Under the pieces are notes generated by a model. The model did not search any database. It was given only the letters and a program-made list of their open reading frames with translations, and had not been told where the DNA came from. Positions 36,233 to 46,075 of a DNA stretch of 57,695 nt are shown here, one piece after another. The stretch's first letter is position 1. Each line of letters begins with the position of its first letter. The position numbers and the translations under genes are program-made. Source of the stretch: Bacteroidota bacterium (GTDB lineage Bacteria; Bacteroidota; Bacteroidia; Chitinophagales; Chitinophagaceae); NCBI GenBank assembly GCA_030706635.1, contig JAUZOD010000022.1, positions 1 through 57,695 on the forward strand, given 5' to 3'.

Positions 36233-38646
36233 GCGGTTTTATTTTTACTGTCGTCTTGCTGTACGGCTGGTTGCTCTTCAGGCTTTATCGCCAGGCCCTG
36301 AACTGATTTACCCGATGTTTCCGGGCTTGAATGTCCTGCCGTAATTCCCATGTTCCGCTTTCGCGGGAAATCACTTGTTTTCGTCCGCGTTTCAGCTCCG
36401 GGGATCTTATTTGAATCCGGTTTGTGTAAAGGGTTGGGTTCAGTTTCACGGATCGTGCCGGAATCAGTTTTATGATTACGCAAAGAATCCGGTTTGTGCA
36501 ATTTCAGGGAATCGGGTTTTCGTATTCTGGCAGGCTGTGTTTTTTTGATCAATGCCGAATCGGTTATTTTCCGCTTTGTTGTATCTGTGACTGCTGTAGC
36601 TATTTTTGGTCGCGGTCCGAAAGGTATGGTTACGCGAACGGATTGCCTGATCAGCGTATCCAGCATTTCCTTGCGCAGTGACCGGTCCAGGAAACGTTTC
36701 AAACGGCTGCTGTCGCCGGTTTGTTTTGCCCAGGTCTCACCTCTGAGGGAATCGGTGATAAACTGAAGACGAACAAAGTAACCGGGTACCAGGTTGGTAT
36801 TGGCAATAACCGTTGCCTGTTTCACCCGTTCAGCCGTGAGTGTGTCCCGCAAGTATTTTTCAACCAGGAAACTGCCGATCGGCGCCGCCCACCTGGCTCC
36901 GAAACCCGCATTCTGTATAACCACCGCGATGGCGATCTGCGGATTTTCGCGGGGCGCAAAACAAACAAAAATGGAGTTATTATTCAGTTTGGTGCGCCGT
37001 CCCTCCAGTGACAAATAGGTTTCCGCAGTACCCGTTTTTGCACACATGTTGATGCCCGGTATCCGCGCAATGCGCGCAGTGCCTATTTCCGTAACATCCT
37101 GCATCCCGCTGATCACCGTTTCATAGTCAGCATCAGAAATATGGCTGAGTACCGAATGTTTTTGCCTGTATTTATTCAGAATGGTATCATCGGGAGACTC
37201 CCCGTCCACTTTTTCCACAAAATGCGGAATATAAAAAGATCCTTTATTGGCCACAATACACATCGCATTGGCAATCTGGAGAGGGGTCACCTGCATCTTA
37301 TCCTGCCCGATACCCATGGTGACCATAGTACAGGAATTCCAGGAGCCGTGATATTCCCTGTCATAAGCGAGCGTGTCCGGAATATTTCCTGCATCTTCAC
37401 TCGGCAGGTCCACGCCAACCCGTTCACCCAGACCAAATTTGTTTACGTACTCTTTCCATTTCATGAGGCCGTTTCTCGGTCCGTGCAACTGGGGATTGTC
37501 CAGCTCCAGTCTGAAGGTGTTATAAAAAAAGGAGTTGCAGGAGTTGGCTATGGCCAGCCGGAGATTGGCGGCATGCCCCGGGGCCTTCTCGGTACATTTA
37601 TACACTTTGTTACAGCCATAGTAAAATCCTGTACAGGCAATGCCACTGGCCGGCGTAATCACACCCTCATCCAAACCGATCAGGGCCGCCAGCGGCTTGT
37701 AGGTTGAACCCGGCTGGTAAAGTCCCTTGATGGCGCGGTTCAATAAAGGAGCCCGCACGTCGAGCACCAGCTTGCCATAGTTCTTCTGCTTATCCGGACC
37801 CGTTAGGGAATTGGGATCATAATCCGGACTCGAAGCCATAGCCAGGATACCCCCGGTCTTGGGTTCGATGGCCACGATCGCGCCCACTTTATTGGCGAGT
37901 AATTTCTCGGCCAGTTGCTGTAGCTCAATATCAAGATAAGTGTGCAGATTCCTTCCGGCGATGGCCGGCGTATCCAGGTCGCGGTTGGCATAATGGCCCA
38001 CCAGCCGGTTTTTATTGTCTTTGATCCAATATTCGATCCCCCGCTGGCCCATCAGCTGCTTTTCGTAAAACTGTTCCAGTCCGCTCCTGCCCACATAATC
38101 CCCCAGCTGATAATAATAATTGGAACGCCTTAAAATATTGGAATCCACTTCCCCTACATAACCCATGATGTGTGCGCCGGCATCGTAAGGATAGGTGCGC
38201 ACAGGCCTTTCCTGGAGGTTGAATCCGGGAAACCGCCAGATATTCTCTTCCAGTTTGGCATACAGATCGGGCGGCAGCAGATCTTCGAATATAGTAGGAC
38301 GAAATGGGCCGTTCTTGTAACGTGCATCGATCACACGGGCGCGGAATTCCGCGGTGTCTATTTCCATCAGCTGACAGAAATAGCCCGTGTCAATATTTTT
38401 AACCTGTGATGGCGTAACCATCAGGTCGTACATAATGGTATTGTTGAGAATAGCGCGGTTCCGGTGATCATAGATGATGCCACGGGTAGGATAAATGCGC
38501 TTGGGAAAAAGAGCGTTTTCCTGCGCCATCTTTTTATACTTATCGGAGACCACCTGCAGGTTGAACAGCTGCGCAAAAATAATCAGGAACATCCCACCGA
38601 AGATGAGGCGTATGATATTACTGCGCGATTGATTAAAAACAGGCAT
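36229..38646 (-). CDS. mrdA: Penicillin-binding protein 2 with long C-terminal tail
   Basis: PBP2 cross-links peptidoglycan in the elongasome with RodA. The 805-residue protein has an N-terminal membrane helix and a dimerisation domain. The transpeptidase has the active-site motifs STYK (about residue 313), SCN (about 367) and KTG (about 537). E. coli PBP2 is 633 residues. The extra length is mainly a basic, proline- and threonine-rich tail of about 130 residues with HKPDS/RKPDS repeats, likely disordered. The gene sits between mreD and rodA, overlapping rodA. Confidence 0.96.
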   Translation of the reverse strand: MPVFNQSRSNIIRLIFGGMFLIIFAQLFNLQVVSDKYKKMAQENALFPKRIYPTRGIIYDHRNRAILNNTIMYDLMVTPSQVKNIDTGYFCQLMEIDTAEFRARVIDARYKNGPFRPTIFEDLLPPDLYAKLEENIWRFPGFNLQERPVRTYPYDAGAHIMGYVGEVDSNILRRSNYYYQLGDYVGRSGLEQFYEKQLMGQRGIEYWIKDNKNRLVGHYANRDLDTPAIAGRNLHTYLDIELQQLAEKLLANKVGAIVAIEPKTGGILAMASSPDYDPNSLTGPDKQKNYGKLVLDVRAPLLNRAIKGLYQPGSTYKPLAALIGLDEGVITPASGIACTGFYYGCNKVYKCTEKAPGHAANLRLAIANSCNSFFYNTFRLELDNPQLHGPRNGLMKWKEYVNKFGLGERVGVDLPSEDAGNIPDTLAYDREYHGSWNSCTMVTMGIGQDKMQVTPLQIANAMCIVANKGSFYIPHFVEKVDGESPDDTILNKYRQKHSVLSHISDADYETVISGMQDVTEIGTARIARIPGINMCAKTGTAETYLSLEGRRTKLNNNSIFVCFAPRENPQIAIAVVIQNAGFGARWAAPIGSFLVEKYLRDTLTAERVKQATVIANTNLVPGYFVRLQFITDSLRGETWAKQTGDSSRLKRFLDRSLRKEMLDTLIRQSVRVTIPFGPRPKIATAVTDTTKRKITDSALIKKTQPARIRKPDSLKLHKPDSLRNHKTDSGTIRETEPNPLHKPDSNKIPGAETRTKTSDFPRKRNMGITAGHSSPETSGKSVQGLAIKPEEQPAVQQDDSKNKTA

Positions 38647-38667
38647 CTCAGGATATGGAATTATGAA

Positions 38668-39201
38668 TTAAACAGTGTTCGTCCTGAATTTCTCTTTCCG
38701 GAAGAATAAAAGCTCCGTGAGCAATATCAACAACAGACTGATACCCGTTGTTGCGGTTACTTTCCCTATAAAATACAAAAAAGATCCGAAACTCAGCCAT
38801 TCCAGGAAAACAAGATACCCATGATGAAACAGCGTAAGTATAAACACGTAGGTTCCATACGGCGCCCAGCCCATGCTTGTGATGGAAGGTGACAGATAAT
38901 TTTTATCGGCGCCTTCCTGCGAAATGAGCATATTAACGATGAATGGCCGCAGGTAGGCTATCAGTACACAGGCCGCAGCGTGCAATCCAGGGGTATGCAT
39001 GAAATAATCCAGGCTCAGCCCAAAAAAGAAGGCTACGCTCATCAATCCCGCGCGGGACATACTGAAGGGCAGCCATAAGATGTAGAGGTAATATAAATAG
39101 GGTGTGATAAACCGGTGCAATGGAGGCATCTTGAACAGGATGAAGACCTGCACAAAGATGAAAAGCACAAAGCGGATAATATTTTTCAGCAGTTCGCTCA
39201 T
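38668..39201 (-). CDS. mreD: Rod-shape determining protein MreD
   Basis: The 177-residue protein is almost entirely hydrophobic with five to six membrane helices (FVLFIFVQVFILFKM, PFSMSRAGLMSVAFFFGLSLDYFMHTPGLHAAACVLIAY and others). The segment GLSLDYFMHTPGLHA, with Asp in the membrane, is typical of MreD. Sequence conservation in this family is low, so position between mreC and mrdA supports the call strongly. Its ATG overlaps the mreC stop by one base (TAATG). Confidence 0.9.
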   Translation of the reverse strand: MSELLKNIIRFVLFIFVQVFILFKMPPLHRFITPYLYYLYILWLPFSMSRAGLMSVAFFFGLSLDYFMHTPGLHAAACVLIAYLRPFIVNMLISQEGADKNYLSPSITSMGWAPYGTYVFILTLFHHGYLVFLEWLSFGSFLYFIGKVTATTGISLLLILLTELLFFRKEKFRTNTV

Positions 39202-40052
39202 TAGAATTTCTTGTGCGTAGAATCTTCCATCCGTTTTTGCTCTTCAGCCTGCGAATTGGAAATCACATACACGTATTCGATATTAAAAAAATCGGTTGCC
39301 GGTTTTAGCCTCAGCGTGTAAAAATTACTGCTTCTGTCGTCCAAAACTTCTTCCACCGTGCCGACCATGATATTACCCGGGAATAAAGAAGACGTCGGGC
39401 TGGTTACCACTGAATCCCCTTTCTGCACCCTGGCGCTTTTAGGGATATCTTTCAACGTGACATAGTAAGGACTCATTCCATCCCATTCCACGGTACCGCG
39501 ATCTCCCCCGTTTTTTAATTTCACCACCACTTTGTACTGCGTGTGAAGCATCGTCATCACACTGGAATAATTTTCGCTCACATTCACAACGGTGCCCACA
39601 ATGCCCTGCGGGCTCACCACACCCATGTTCGGACGCACACCCTGGTTGGAACCTCTGTGGATGGTGATGAAATTAGTCCTGGTGCTCACGGTACTTCCCA
39701 CCACGCGGGCATCAAGCCAGGTAAATTTCTGGATTTGCCGGAGAGAATCCAGTTGCACGGTATCCAGCACCAGTTTCCCGCTGGCATTGGGTTTTTCGTA
39801 ATTTTCTTTAATCATCTGGTTCAACCGCGCATTCTCGGCAGCCAGCTGATCATTGATCTTTTTTAGCTTGAAATAGTATTCCACCGTGCTGTAGCGCTGG
39901 TCCAGGTTGCCCGTGATCTCCCCGGCAACATTCATGAAAGCAGCTTCGTGGTATTTGTTGTAGCGGAAAAGAAAGGAAAGCGCGACGATCTGCAACACCA
40001 GGAAAAAAAGGAAGTTGGCGTACTTTCTGATGAAGAGAAAAACATTGCGCAC
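39201..40052 (-). CDS. mreC: Rod-shape determining protein MreC
   Basis: The 283-residue protein has a short cytoplasmic start, one membrane helix (FLFFLVLQIVALSFLF), a coiled coil (YFKLKKINDQLAAENARLNQMI) and a periplasmic beta domain with NQGVRPNMGVVSPQGIVGTV and VQKGDSVVTSPTSSLFPGNIMVGTV, the two MreC beta-barrel motifs. It organises the elongasome with MreD, RodA and PBP2. The start codon is GTG at 40052; no better ATG is available without losing the membrane helix. Confidence 0.95.
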   Translation of the reverse strand: MRNVFLFIRKYANFLFFLVLQIVALSFLFRYNKYHEAAFMNVAGEITGNLDQRYSTVEYYFKLKKINDQLAAENARLNQMIKENYEKPNASGKLVLDTVQLDSLRQIQKFTWLDARVVGSTVSTRTNFITIHRGSNQGVRPNMGVVSPQGIVGTVVNVSENYSSVMTMLHTQYKVVVKLKNGGDRGTVEWDGMSPYYVTLKDIPKSARVQKGDSVVTSPTSSLFPGNIMVGTVEEVLDDRSSNFYTLRLKPATDFFNIEYVYVISNSQAEEQKRMEDSTHKKF

Positions 40053-40092
40053 AGGTGCTATGATTTATAATAATATAACAGCATGATCAGAA

Positions 40093-41118
40093 CTACCGCA
40101 TAACAAAAGGGTACCTGTCGTAGTTTTTCAAAGAGATCCCTGTTCCCCTGACAACGCTTTTTAAAGGATCATCGGCAATATGCACAGGAAGTTTGATTTT
40201 CTGGCTGAGCCGTTTATCCAGTCCCCTGAGCAGGGCACCTCCGCCGGTCAGGTACAGGCCGCGCCGGTAGATGTCTCCGGCAAGTTCAGGAGGTGTGGTT
40301 TCCAGGGCTTTCAGGATGGCTTCTTCTATCTTGAAAATGCTTTTGTCCAATGCTTCGGCAATTTCCTGGTAACTCACCAGGATCTGCTTGGGAATACCGG
40401 TCACCAGGTCACGGCCGTTTACGGGAATATCATCCGGTGGGTTGTCCAGATCTTTTAATGCGGCGCCAATCTGGATCTTGATCTGCTCGGCCGTTCTCTC
40501 CCCGATCAGTAAGCTGTGATAGCGCCGCAGTGCTTCCATGATGTCTGCCGTAAATTCGTCTCCGGCAATCCGGATGGACTGGTCACAAACGATGCCGGCC
40601 AGGGCGATCACCGTAATGCCGGTGGTTCCCCCTCCGATATCAATGATCATATTACCCACGGGCTCTTCCACGTCTATGCCAATCCCCAGGGCAGCCGCCA
40701 TGGGTTCATGAATAAGGTATACTTCTTTGGCTCCGGCCTGTTCGGCGCTGTCCCGCACCGCTCTTTTTTCCACTTCGGTAATGCTGGAAGGAATACAGAT
40801 CATCATGCGCCAGCTGGGCGGAAATAAGGGTTTCTTGGGATAGATCATCTTGATCATTTCCCTGATCATCAACTCAGCGGCATTGAAATCGGCAATAACC
40901 CCGTCTTTCAGGGGCCGGACCGTCCGGATGCTTTCATGCGTCTTTTCATGCATCATCAGGGCCCTCTTTCCGACAGCAAGCACAGTTTTCGGATTATTGC
41001 GGTCCAGGGCAACTATACTTGGTTCGTTTACGACGATCTCGTCATTGTGAATGATCAGGGTGTTGGCGGTCCCCAGATCCATGGCAATCTCTTGCGTCAG
41101 GAAATTGAATAATCCCAT
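40093..41118 (-). CDS. mreB: Rod-shape determining actin homologue MreB
   Basis: The 341-residue protein shows the actin-fold nucleotide motifs: AMDLGTANTLI (phosphate 1), MIDIGGGTTGITVIAL (phosphate 2) and LTGGGALLRGLDKRL (adenosine). MreB filaments position the cell-wall elongation machinery. The gene leads mreB-C-D-mrdA-rodA, a complete rod-shape cluster, so the cell is expected to be rod-shaped. The upstream 150-base gap holds no recognisable promoter box. Confidence 0.97.
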   Translation of the reverse strand: MGLFNFLTQEIAMDLGTANTLIIHNDEIVVNEPSIVALDRNNPKTVLAVGKRALMMHEKTHESIRTVRPLKDGVIADFNAAELMIREMIKMIYPKKPLFPPSWRMMICIPSSITEVEKRAVRDSAEQAGAKEVYLIHEPMAAALGIGIDVEEPVGNMIIDIGGGTTGITVIALAGIVCDQSIRIAGDEFTADIMEALRRYHSLLIGERTAEQIKIQIGAALKDLDNPPDDIPVNGRDLVTGIPKQILVSYQEIAEALDKSIFKIEEAILKALETTPPELAGDIYRRGLYLTGGGALLRGLDKRLSQKIKLPVHIADDPLKSVVRGTGISLKNYDRYPFVMR

Positions 41119-41268
41119 TTTAAAAGGTCAGATTTAGATTCTGTTACGATGCATGCAAAATTGATGGAAATAATCCGAATTAACAAAGTGAACATCCCTG
41201 ATTTATAATATCGTGGATATCCTGCACTGAACGCAATTTTCACACGGATATTTCCTTAAAACTGATCT

Positions 41269-42264
41269 TTATTCTGAAGAAAAACCCAATCGTCTTTCCA
41301 TTTTTCTGTCCAGCTTTGGTAATTTTTTTCTTTCAATCAGAAAACTGGTGAGCTGCGCAATCTCATGAAAAATAAAATGCTTCTCCAGCGTTCCCTGAAG
41401 ATAGCTGCGACCTGTGCTGCCACCCGTTCCTATGCGCGTACCGATGGTCCGGTGAACCATATGCATGTGCCGGTAACGCCAGGTACTCAGTTGTTCGTCA
41501 ATTTCCAGAAGTTGGTTGAGCAATTGGAAAGGTAACTGCAATATGGGATATCCCTGATAAATCATGATAAAGAGACCCGCCCGGCATGCCGCGGCAGAAA
41601 GTGAGCGTCCCGGAGCCCCGTTTTCTTCGGAAAATACGGTATCGAACAAAACAGCATGCCCTTTTTCCACTTCAGAAAGACTTTCCCGGTAAAGCTTCCG
41701 GTATCCAGGCCAAAAATCATTGTCTTTCAAAAAGGGCATCCGCTCCAGCCATCCGTTGAGCAGCTCCAGCAGGGTCTTTTCCGATTCTGCAGTTTTGATC
41801 AGGCTCACTTCGGTTTCGCGTAACTGAGAGATATAATGCGCCTGCCCGTGTCTTTGCTCAAATTTCAAACCCAGCTTGGCTTCCAGCAGTTTGAACTGCC
41901 AGCTTTGAAAACCCGACGCCGGACGAAGCGTATCCCGGAAATCCAGGAAATCCATAGGCGACATGGTTTCCATCACTTCTATTTGCTGCACCAGCAATTT
42001 CAAAATCGTATGGATCCGATGCAGCCGGTGCACAATAATCTGAAGTTCGGGAGAATCATCGTTGAGAGAAGGCTTTTGAAGGATTGCTTTCACAGAGTCC
42101 ACCTCATACAGGAGTTGTTTGAACCACAATTCATAGGTCTGGTGAATAACGATAAAAAGCATTTCATCATGCGCGTGCGCCTGTAGTTGGTCGCTGCGGA
42201 GTTCCTGAGCCTTCAGGATCAGATCCAGTTTAAGATAATCGGCATAATGAAGCGCAGGTTCCAT
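41269..42264 (-). CDS. kynA: Tryptophan 2,3-dioxygenase
   Basis: This haem enzyme opens the indole ring of tryptophan to N-formylkynurenine, the first step of the kynurenine pathway. The 331-residue protein has the highly conserved HDEMLFIVIHQTYELWFKQLL near residue 32. The haem-binding and substrate region is RYRHMHMVHRTIGTRIGTGGSTGRSYL. It is somewhat longer than the classical bacterial enzyme. Other kynurenine pathway genes are not in the window. purD lies 38 bases upstream on the same strand. Confidence 0.94.
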   Translation of the reverse strand: MEPALHYADYLKLDLILKAQELRSDQLQAHAHDEMLFIVIHQTYELWFKQLLYEVDSVKAILQKPSLNDDSPELQIIVHRLHRIHTILKLLVQQIEVMETMSPMDFLDFRDTLRPASGFQSWQFKLLEAKLGLKFEQRHGQAHYISQLRETEVSLIKTAESEKTLLELLNGWLERMPFLKDNDFWPGYRKLYRESLSEVEKGHAVLFDTVFSEENGAPGRSLSAAACRAGLFIMIYQGYPILQLPFQLLNQLLEIDEQLSTWRYRHMHMVHRTIGTRIGTGGSTGRSYLQGTLEKHFIFHEIAQLTSFLIERKKLPKLDRKMERRLGFSSE

Positions 42265-42302
42265 CGGTATAAAGTTAAGCGGTATCCGGGCTAATCCGGC
42301 CG

Positions 42303-43580
42303 CTACAAAAATTCATATCCGATATCCCGCCGGTAATACATGCCTTCAAAATCGATGTGATGAAGCACCCCGATGGATTTGCGGATGGCCTCCGGAAGCG
42401 TCTCCGCATAAGAGGTCACACACAATACGCGGCCACCCTGGGTAAGCACTTTCCCCTGTTCTATCCGCGTTCCGGAATGAAAGATCAAACTGTCTTTTGT
42501 TTTATAATCCAGGCCGGAAATGGTATGCCCTTTTTCGTAGCTCCCCGGATAACCTCCACTCACAACCACCATAGTGGCCACTGCACGGGGATCTATATCC
42601 ATCTGTATGGTATCCAGCTTCCTTTCGGCAACCGCCCTGAACAATGCCAGCAGGTCATTCTTTAAACGCGGAAGCACCACTTCCGTTTCCGGATCGCCCA
42701 TACGACAATTATATTCAATCACCTCCGGTTCCCCGTTCACCTTAATGAGTCCGATAAAAATAAAACCGCGGTAATCAATCCCCTCTTCTCTTAACCCGCG
42801 AATGCTGGGCTCGATGATCCTGTCTGTGACTTTCTTCATGAAAGCTTTGTCAGCAAAGGGCACCGGACTCACCGCCCCCATGCCGCCCGTATTCGGCCCC
42901 TTGTCGCCCTCCCCGATCTTCTTATAGTCCTTGGCCTCGGGTAAAAGCACATAGTGATCACCGTCAGTGAGCAAAAAAATGGAGACTTCGATGCCGTCCA
43001 GGAACTCCTCCACCACAATCCTTTTACCGGCTTCCCCGAACTTGTTCTGCTGCAACATCAGTTCAAATTCAGCCATGGCTTCCACATGACTATTGCAAAT
43101 GATCACACCCTTGCCCGCTGCCAGCCCGTCGGCTTTCAATACAATGGGCAGACTGTGCGCTTTCAGATAGTCGGATCCTTCCGTATAATTCTCTGCGTCA
43201 AACTCCCGGTAACCCGCGGTGGGAATTTGGTATTTTTGCATGAACCGCTTGGAAAAGGCCTTACTGCCTTCGAGTTGGGCACCCTGCGCAGTAGGCCCGA
43301 TCACCATGATTTCCGAGAGTTCAGGATCGGCGGTAAAGAAATCAACGATTCCCAATACCAGCGGCTCTTCCGGGCCAACCACCAGCATGTCGATCTGATT
43401 TTCGACGCAGGCCTTTTTAACTGCCGGAAAATCGGTCGGGATCAGTTCAATATTGGTTCCGAAAGCAGCGGTGCCCGCATTACCCGGAGCAATGAACAAC
43501 CCGGAACAATCCGGGCTCTGGGAAATTTTCCAGGCAAATGCATGCTCCCGTCCGCCGCCGCCTAATATTAAAATATTCAT
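42303..43580 (-). CDS. purD: Phosphoribosylamine-glycine ligase
   Basis: PurD makes glycinamide ribonucleotide, the second step of purine synthesis, in an ATP-grasp reaction. The 425-residue protein begins with the typical NILILGGGGREHAFAWKI, followed by LFIAPGNAGTA, VVGPEEPLVLGIVDFF, and the ATP-grasp SLPIVLKADGLAAGKGVIIC. The signature FRMGDPETEVV is seen here as YNCRMGDPETEVVLPRL. Full length. Confidence 0.97.
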   Translation of the reverse strand: MNILILGGGGREHAFAWKISQSPDCSGLFIAPGNAGTAAFGTNIELIPTDFPAVKKACVENQIDMLVVGPEEPLVLGIVDFFTADPELSEIMVIGPTAQGAQLEGSKAFSKRFMQKYQIPTAGYREFDAENYTEGSDYLKAHSLPIVLKADGLAAGKGVIICNSHVEAMAEFELMLQQNKFGEAGKRIVVEEFLDGIEVSIFLLTDGDHYVLLPEAKDYKKIGEGDKGPNTGGMGAVSPVPFADKAFMKKVTDRIIEPSIRGLREEGIDYRGFIFIGLIKVNGEPEVIEYNCRMGDPETEVVLPRLKNDLLALFRAVAERKLDTIQMDIDPRAVATMVVVSGGYPGSYEKGHTISGLDYKTKDSLIFHSGTRIEQGKVLTQGGRVLCVTSYAETLPEAIRKSIGVLHHIDFEGMYYRRDIGYEFL

Positions 43581-43740
43581 TTTCAGAGTGGATTAGGCCC
43601 GAAATTCCCGATTCATTACCACATCTGAAAAAATAATTTTTAAGCATGCCCCGAATGCATCCCGCTGTGGGTTGTATAAATAAATCTTACTTTAGGTTCA
43701 GCATTGTAAATTCATCCCAAACTCGAAACACATCAGTTTT

Positions 43741-45405
43741 ATGAATACAGCGTTACCGCAAAAAGGACATCCCCGGGGTTTGTACGTATTGTTTTTTACC
43801 GAAATGTGGGAACGGTTCGGCTATTACCTGATGGTCGGCATCCTGTTTTTATTTTTGCATGATACGGTAAACAACGGCGGAAGGGGCCTGGACACCGGGC
43901 TGGCTGCGGATATCGTTGGAACCTACATTGCCCTGGTGTATCTGACGCCTTTTATCGGGGGACTGATCGCGGACCGCTATATCGGATACCGGGTTTCCGT
44001 TTTTCTGGGCGGCTCCCTGATGGCCCTGGGTTATTTCCTGATGTCCGTGCCACACAGCGGTGTCCTGTTGTATGCCGCCCTGGGCAGCGTGATTATCGGA
44101 AACGGATTTTTCAAACCCAACATCAGCACCCTGCTGGGGAATATTTATAATAAAGAAGAATTAAAACCCAAGAAAGACATCGCCTATAATATTTTTTACA
44201 TGGGCATTAATATTGGCGCCCTGGTCTGCAATTTCGTGGCGGCCTTCCTGCGCATCAATTATTCCTGGGGTTACGCCTTTGCCGCCGCAGGTTTTGGCAT
44301 GGTCATCTCCCTGATCTTTTTTGCCTCCGGCCAGAAATATGTAAAACATGCCGATGTAATTAAGCCCGTGCAGAAAGAAGATATGCCTTTGTCAAAAATT
44401 GTTTCTTATGTGTTCCTGCCGGCCATTGCAGCGGGCATCATCGGCTGGTTTATTCCCGGAAATCTTATGGGTTCCGATTCCAATGACGCGTTTATTTTTG
44501 CCTGCATCCCCATCATCATATTTTACTTCAATATCTGGCGGCGCTGCGACAAACCCGACCGCCGTCGCATCGGTGCCTTATTCACACTCTTCGGCGTCTC
44601 CATTATTTTCTGGAACATCTATAATCAAAATGCCACTTCCCTCACCATCTGGGCAGACAACTATACCAAACGCGAAGCACCAGCAGCGATTGAAAAAATC
44701 ATCAAGCCTTTTGGTTTTCTCCAGACCGTGAACACGAAAGAGAAAGAGGTACCGGTGCTGGATGAACACTTCCATGCAAAAACAGGAGCCAAAGGAAATG
44801 TGGTCACCCACATCGGCACGGATCCATACCTGCAGAATATTCCGAAAGGCGAGTGGCCTGCACCCGGTGAAGATCTCAAACTCATTTCAACGGAAATCTA
44901 TCAATCCATAAATCCATTCTGGATCATCGTGCTCACCCCGATCATCGTCGGCTTGTTCGGATTCCTGAAAGCCAGGAACAGGGAACTCAGCACACCCGGA
45001 AAATTTGCCTGGGGAACCATCATCGCCGGATTGTCTTCAGTGGTTATGGTTATTGCGGCCTTGTCCACCAACATCTATGAGCACAAAGTGTCCTCAGCCT
45101 GGATCATCGGCAGCTATGGCGTCTTCACCATCAGCGAACTTTTTGTTAGCCCGGTGGGCCTCTCCCTGGTGTCCAAGGTCTCCCCCCGTCGTTTCACCGC
45201 GCTGATGATGGGTGGATGGTTCATCACCACCTCCCTCGGAGCAAAAATTGCGGGCATCATGGCAGGCTTCTGGGATAATTTCGACAGCAAGGCCCTGTTC
45301 TTCGGCATCAGCGCCACCGCAGCGATCGTTGCCGGCCTGCTGCTCTTTCCACTGACAAAAAAATTGAACAAAATAGTTTTGGAAGCGACGGCGGCGGATG
45401 AGTGA
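43741..45405 (+). CDS. Proton-dependent oligopeptide transporter (POT/PTR2 family)
   Basis: The 554-residue membrane protein has the POT proton-coupling motif ExxERFxYY as FFTEMWERFGYYLMVG at helix 1. The family signature GNGFFKPNISTLLGNIY and the C-terminal SPVGLSLVSKVSPRRF are also present. About twelve to fourteen helices are seen. An extended loop at about residues 300-385 (NYTKREAPAAIEKII...GTDPYLQNIPKGEWPAPGED) is typical of Bacteroidota members. It imports di- or tripeptides with protons. It stands alone and converges on apaG across a family A repeat. Confidence 0.95.
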   Translation: MNTALPQKGHPRGLYVLFFTEMWERFGYYLMVGILFLFLHDTVNNGGRGLDTGLAADIVGTYIALVYLTPFIGGLIADRYIGYRVSVFLGGSLMALGYFLMSVPHSGVLLYAALGSVIIGNGFFKPNISTLLGNIYNKEELKPKKDIAYNIFYMGINIGALVCNFVAAFLRINYSWGYAFAAAGFGMVISLIFFASGQKYVKHADVIKPVQKEDMPLSKIVSYVFLPAIAAGIIGWFIPGNLMGSDSNDAFIFACIPIIIFYFNIWRRCDKPDRRRIGALFTLFGVSIIFWNIYNQNATSLTIWADNYTKREAPAAIEKIIKPFGFLQTVNTKEKEVPVLDEHFHAKTGAKGNVVTHIGTDPYLQNIPKGEWPAPGEDLKLISTEIYQSINPFWIIVLTPIIVGLFGFLKARNRELSTPGKFAWGTIIAGLSSVVMVIAALSTNIYEHKVSSAWIIGSYGVFTISELFVSPVGLSLVSKVSPRRFTALMMGGWFITTSLGAKIAGIMAGFWDNFDSKALFFGISATAAIVAGLLLFPLTKKLNKIVLEATAADE

Positions 45406-45412
45406 GGAGAAG

Positions 45413-45517
45413 TAATTTGAAAATGCAAAGATCGGAGAGTCTGATATTTACATAATAAAATCAGGTTGGCCTGCCCTTCATTTTCAAATCTTCAAATTCT
45501 CAAATTTTCAAATTATT
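45413..45517. repeat. Family A repeat between POT transporter and apaG
   Basis: Short left arm AATTTGAAAATG (45415-45426) and a longer right arm (45479-45517) of TTTTCAAAT/CTTCAAAT/TCTCAAAT units. The asymmetric arms suggest loss of part of the left arm. Confidence 0.75.
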
Positions 45518-45518
45518 A

Positions 45519-45905
45519 TCAATTCATCTTAAACGGAACAATCATCTCAAACATCGGAATATTCACCTCGAAGATCTTTTTGGAATTCAGGTTTTCCATA
45601 TTGTAGCTGCCATACATCTTCCCCATTTCGGTACGCAGGTTGCAACCGCTGACATATTGGTATTTCTCTCCCGGCTGAAGGATCGGCTGAACACCCACCA
45701 CGCCTTCTCCCTCCACCTCCCGGTGGGTTCCGTTGCTGTCAAAAATATGCCACTGCCGGCGGTTCAGTTTTACCGGAAAATCATTGTGATTCCAGATGGT
45801 AATGCGGTAGGCAAACATATGTTCACCCGCAACAGGATTGCTGTAGTCGGGCTGATAAAAAGTCTCGACATCAATCTCAACCCCTTCTGAAATTTTGTTC
45901 GCCAT
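45519..45905 (-). CDS. apaG: ApaG (Co2+/Mg2+ efflux-associated, DUF525)
   Basis: The 128-residue beta-sandwich protein matches ApaG/DUF525: VETFYQPDYSNP, FAYRITIWNHNDFPVKLNRRQWHIFDSNG, and VVGVQPILQPGEKYQYVSGCNLRTEMGKMYGSY. In Enterobacteria ApaG is linked to cobalt resistance and diadenosine tetraphosphate metabolism; the precise biochemical role remains unsettled. It is divergent from the isocitrate dehydrogenase gene with a family B repeat in the spacer. Confidence 0.93.
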   Translation of the reverse strand: MANKISEGVEIDVETFYQPDYSNPVAGEHMFAYRITIWNHNDFPVKLNRRQWHIFDSNGTHREVEGEGVVGVQPILQPGEKYQYVSGCNLRTEMGKMYGSYNMENLNSKKIFEVNIPMFEMIVPFKMN

Positions 45906-45946
45906 GGAGTTAATTTACGTAAAATTAAGGAAATGCTTTGAGAAAG

Positions 45947-46034
45947 GGTTGACGGTTGACGGTTGATGGTTGACGGCCTTTAGTTGCGAATCCGCCCCTG
46001 ATATCGGTCAACCGTCAACTGTCAACCGTCAACC
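45947..46034. repeat. Family B inverted repeat between divergent apaG and icd
   Basis: Arms 45947-45974 and 46006-46034 are reverse complements of GTTGACG/GTTGATG units with few mismatches. The core CTTTAGTTGCGAATCCGCCCCTGATAT matches other family B cores. Because it lies between two divergent starts it cannot serve as a terminator of either gene. Confidence 0.92.
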
Positions 46035-46075
46035 TTTTCTCGTACATTCGCGCCCAACAGCACTAATCTTTTATC

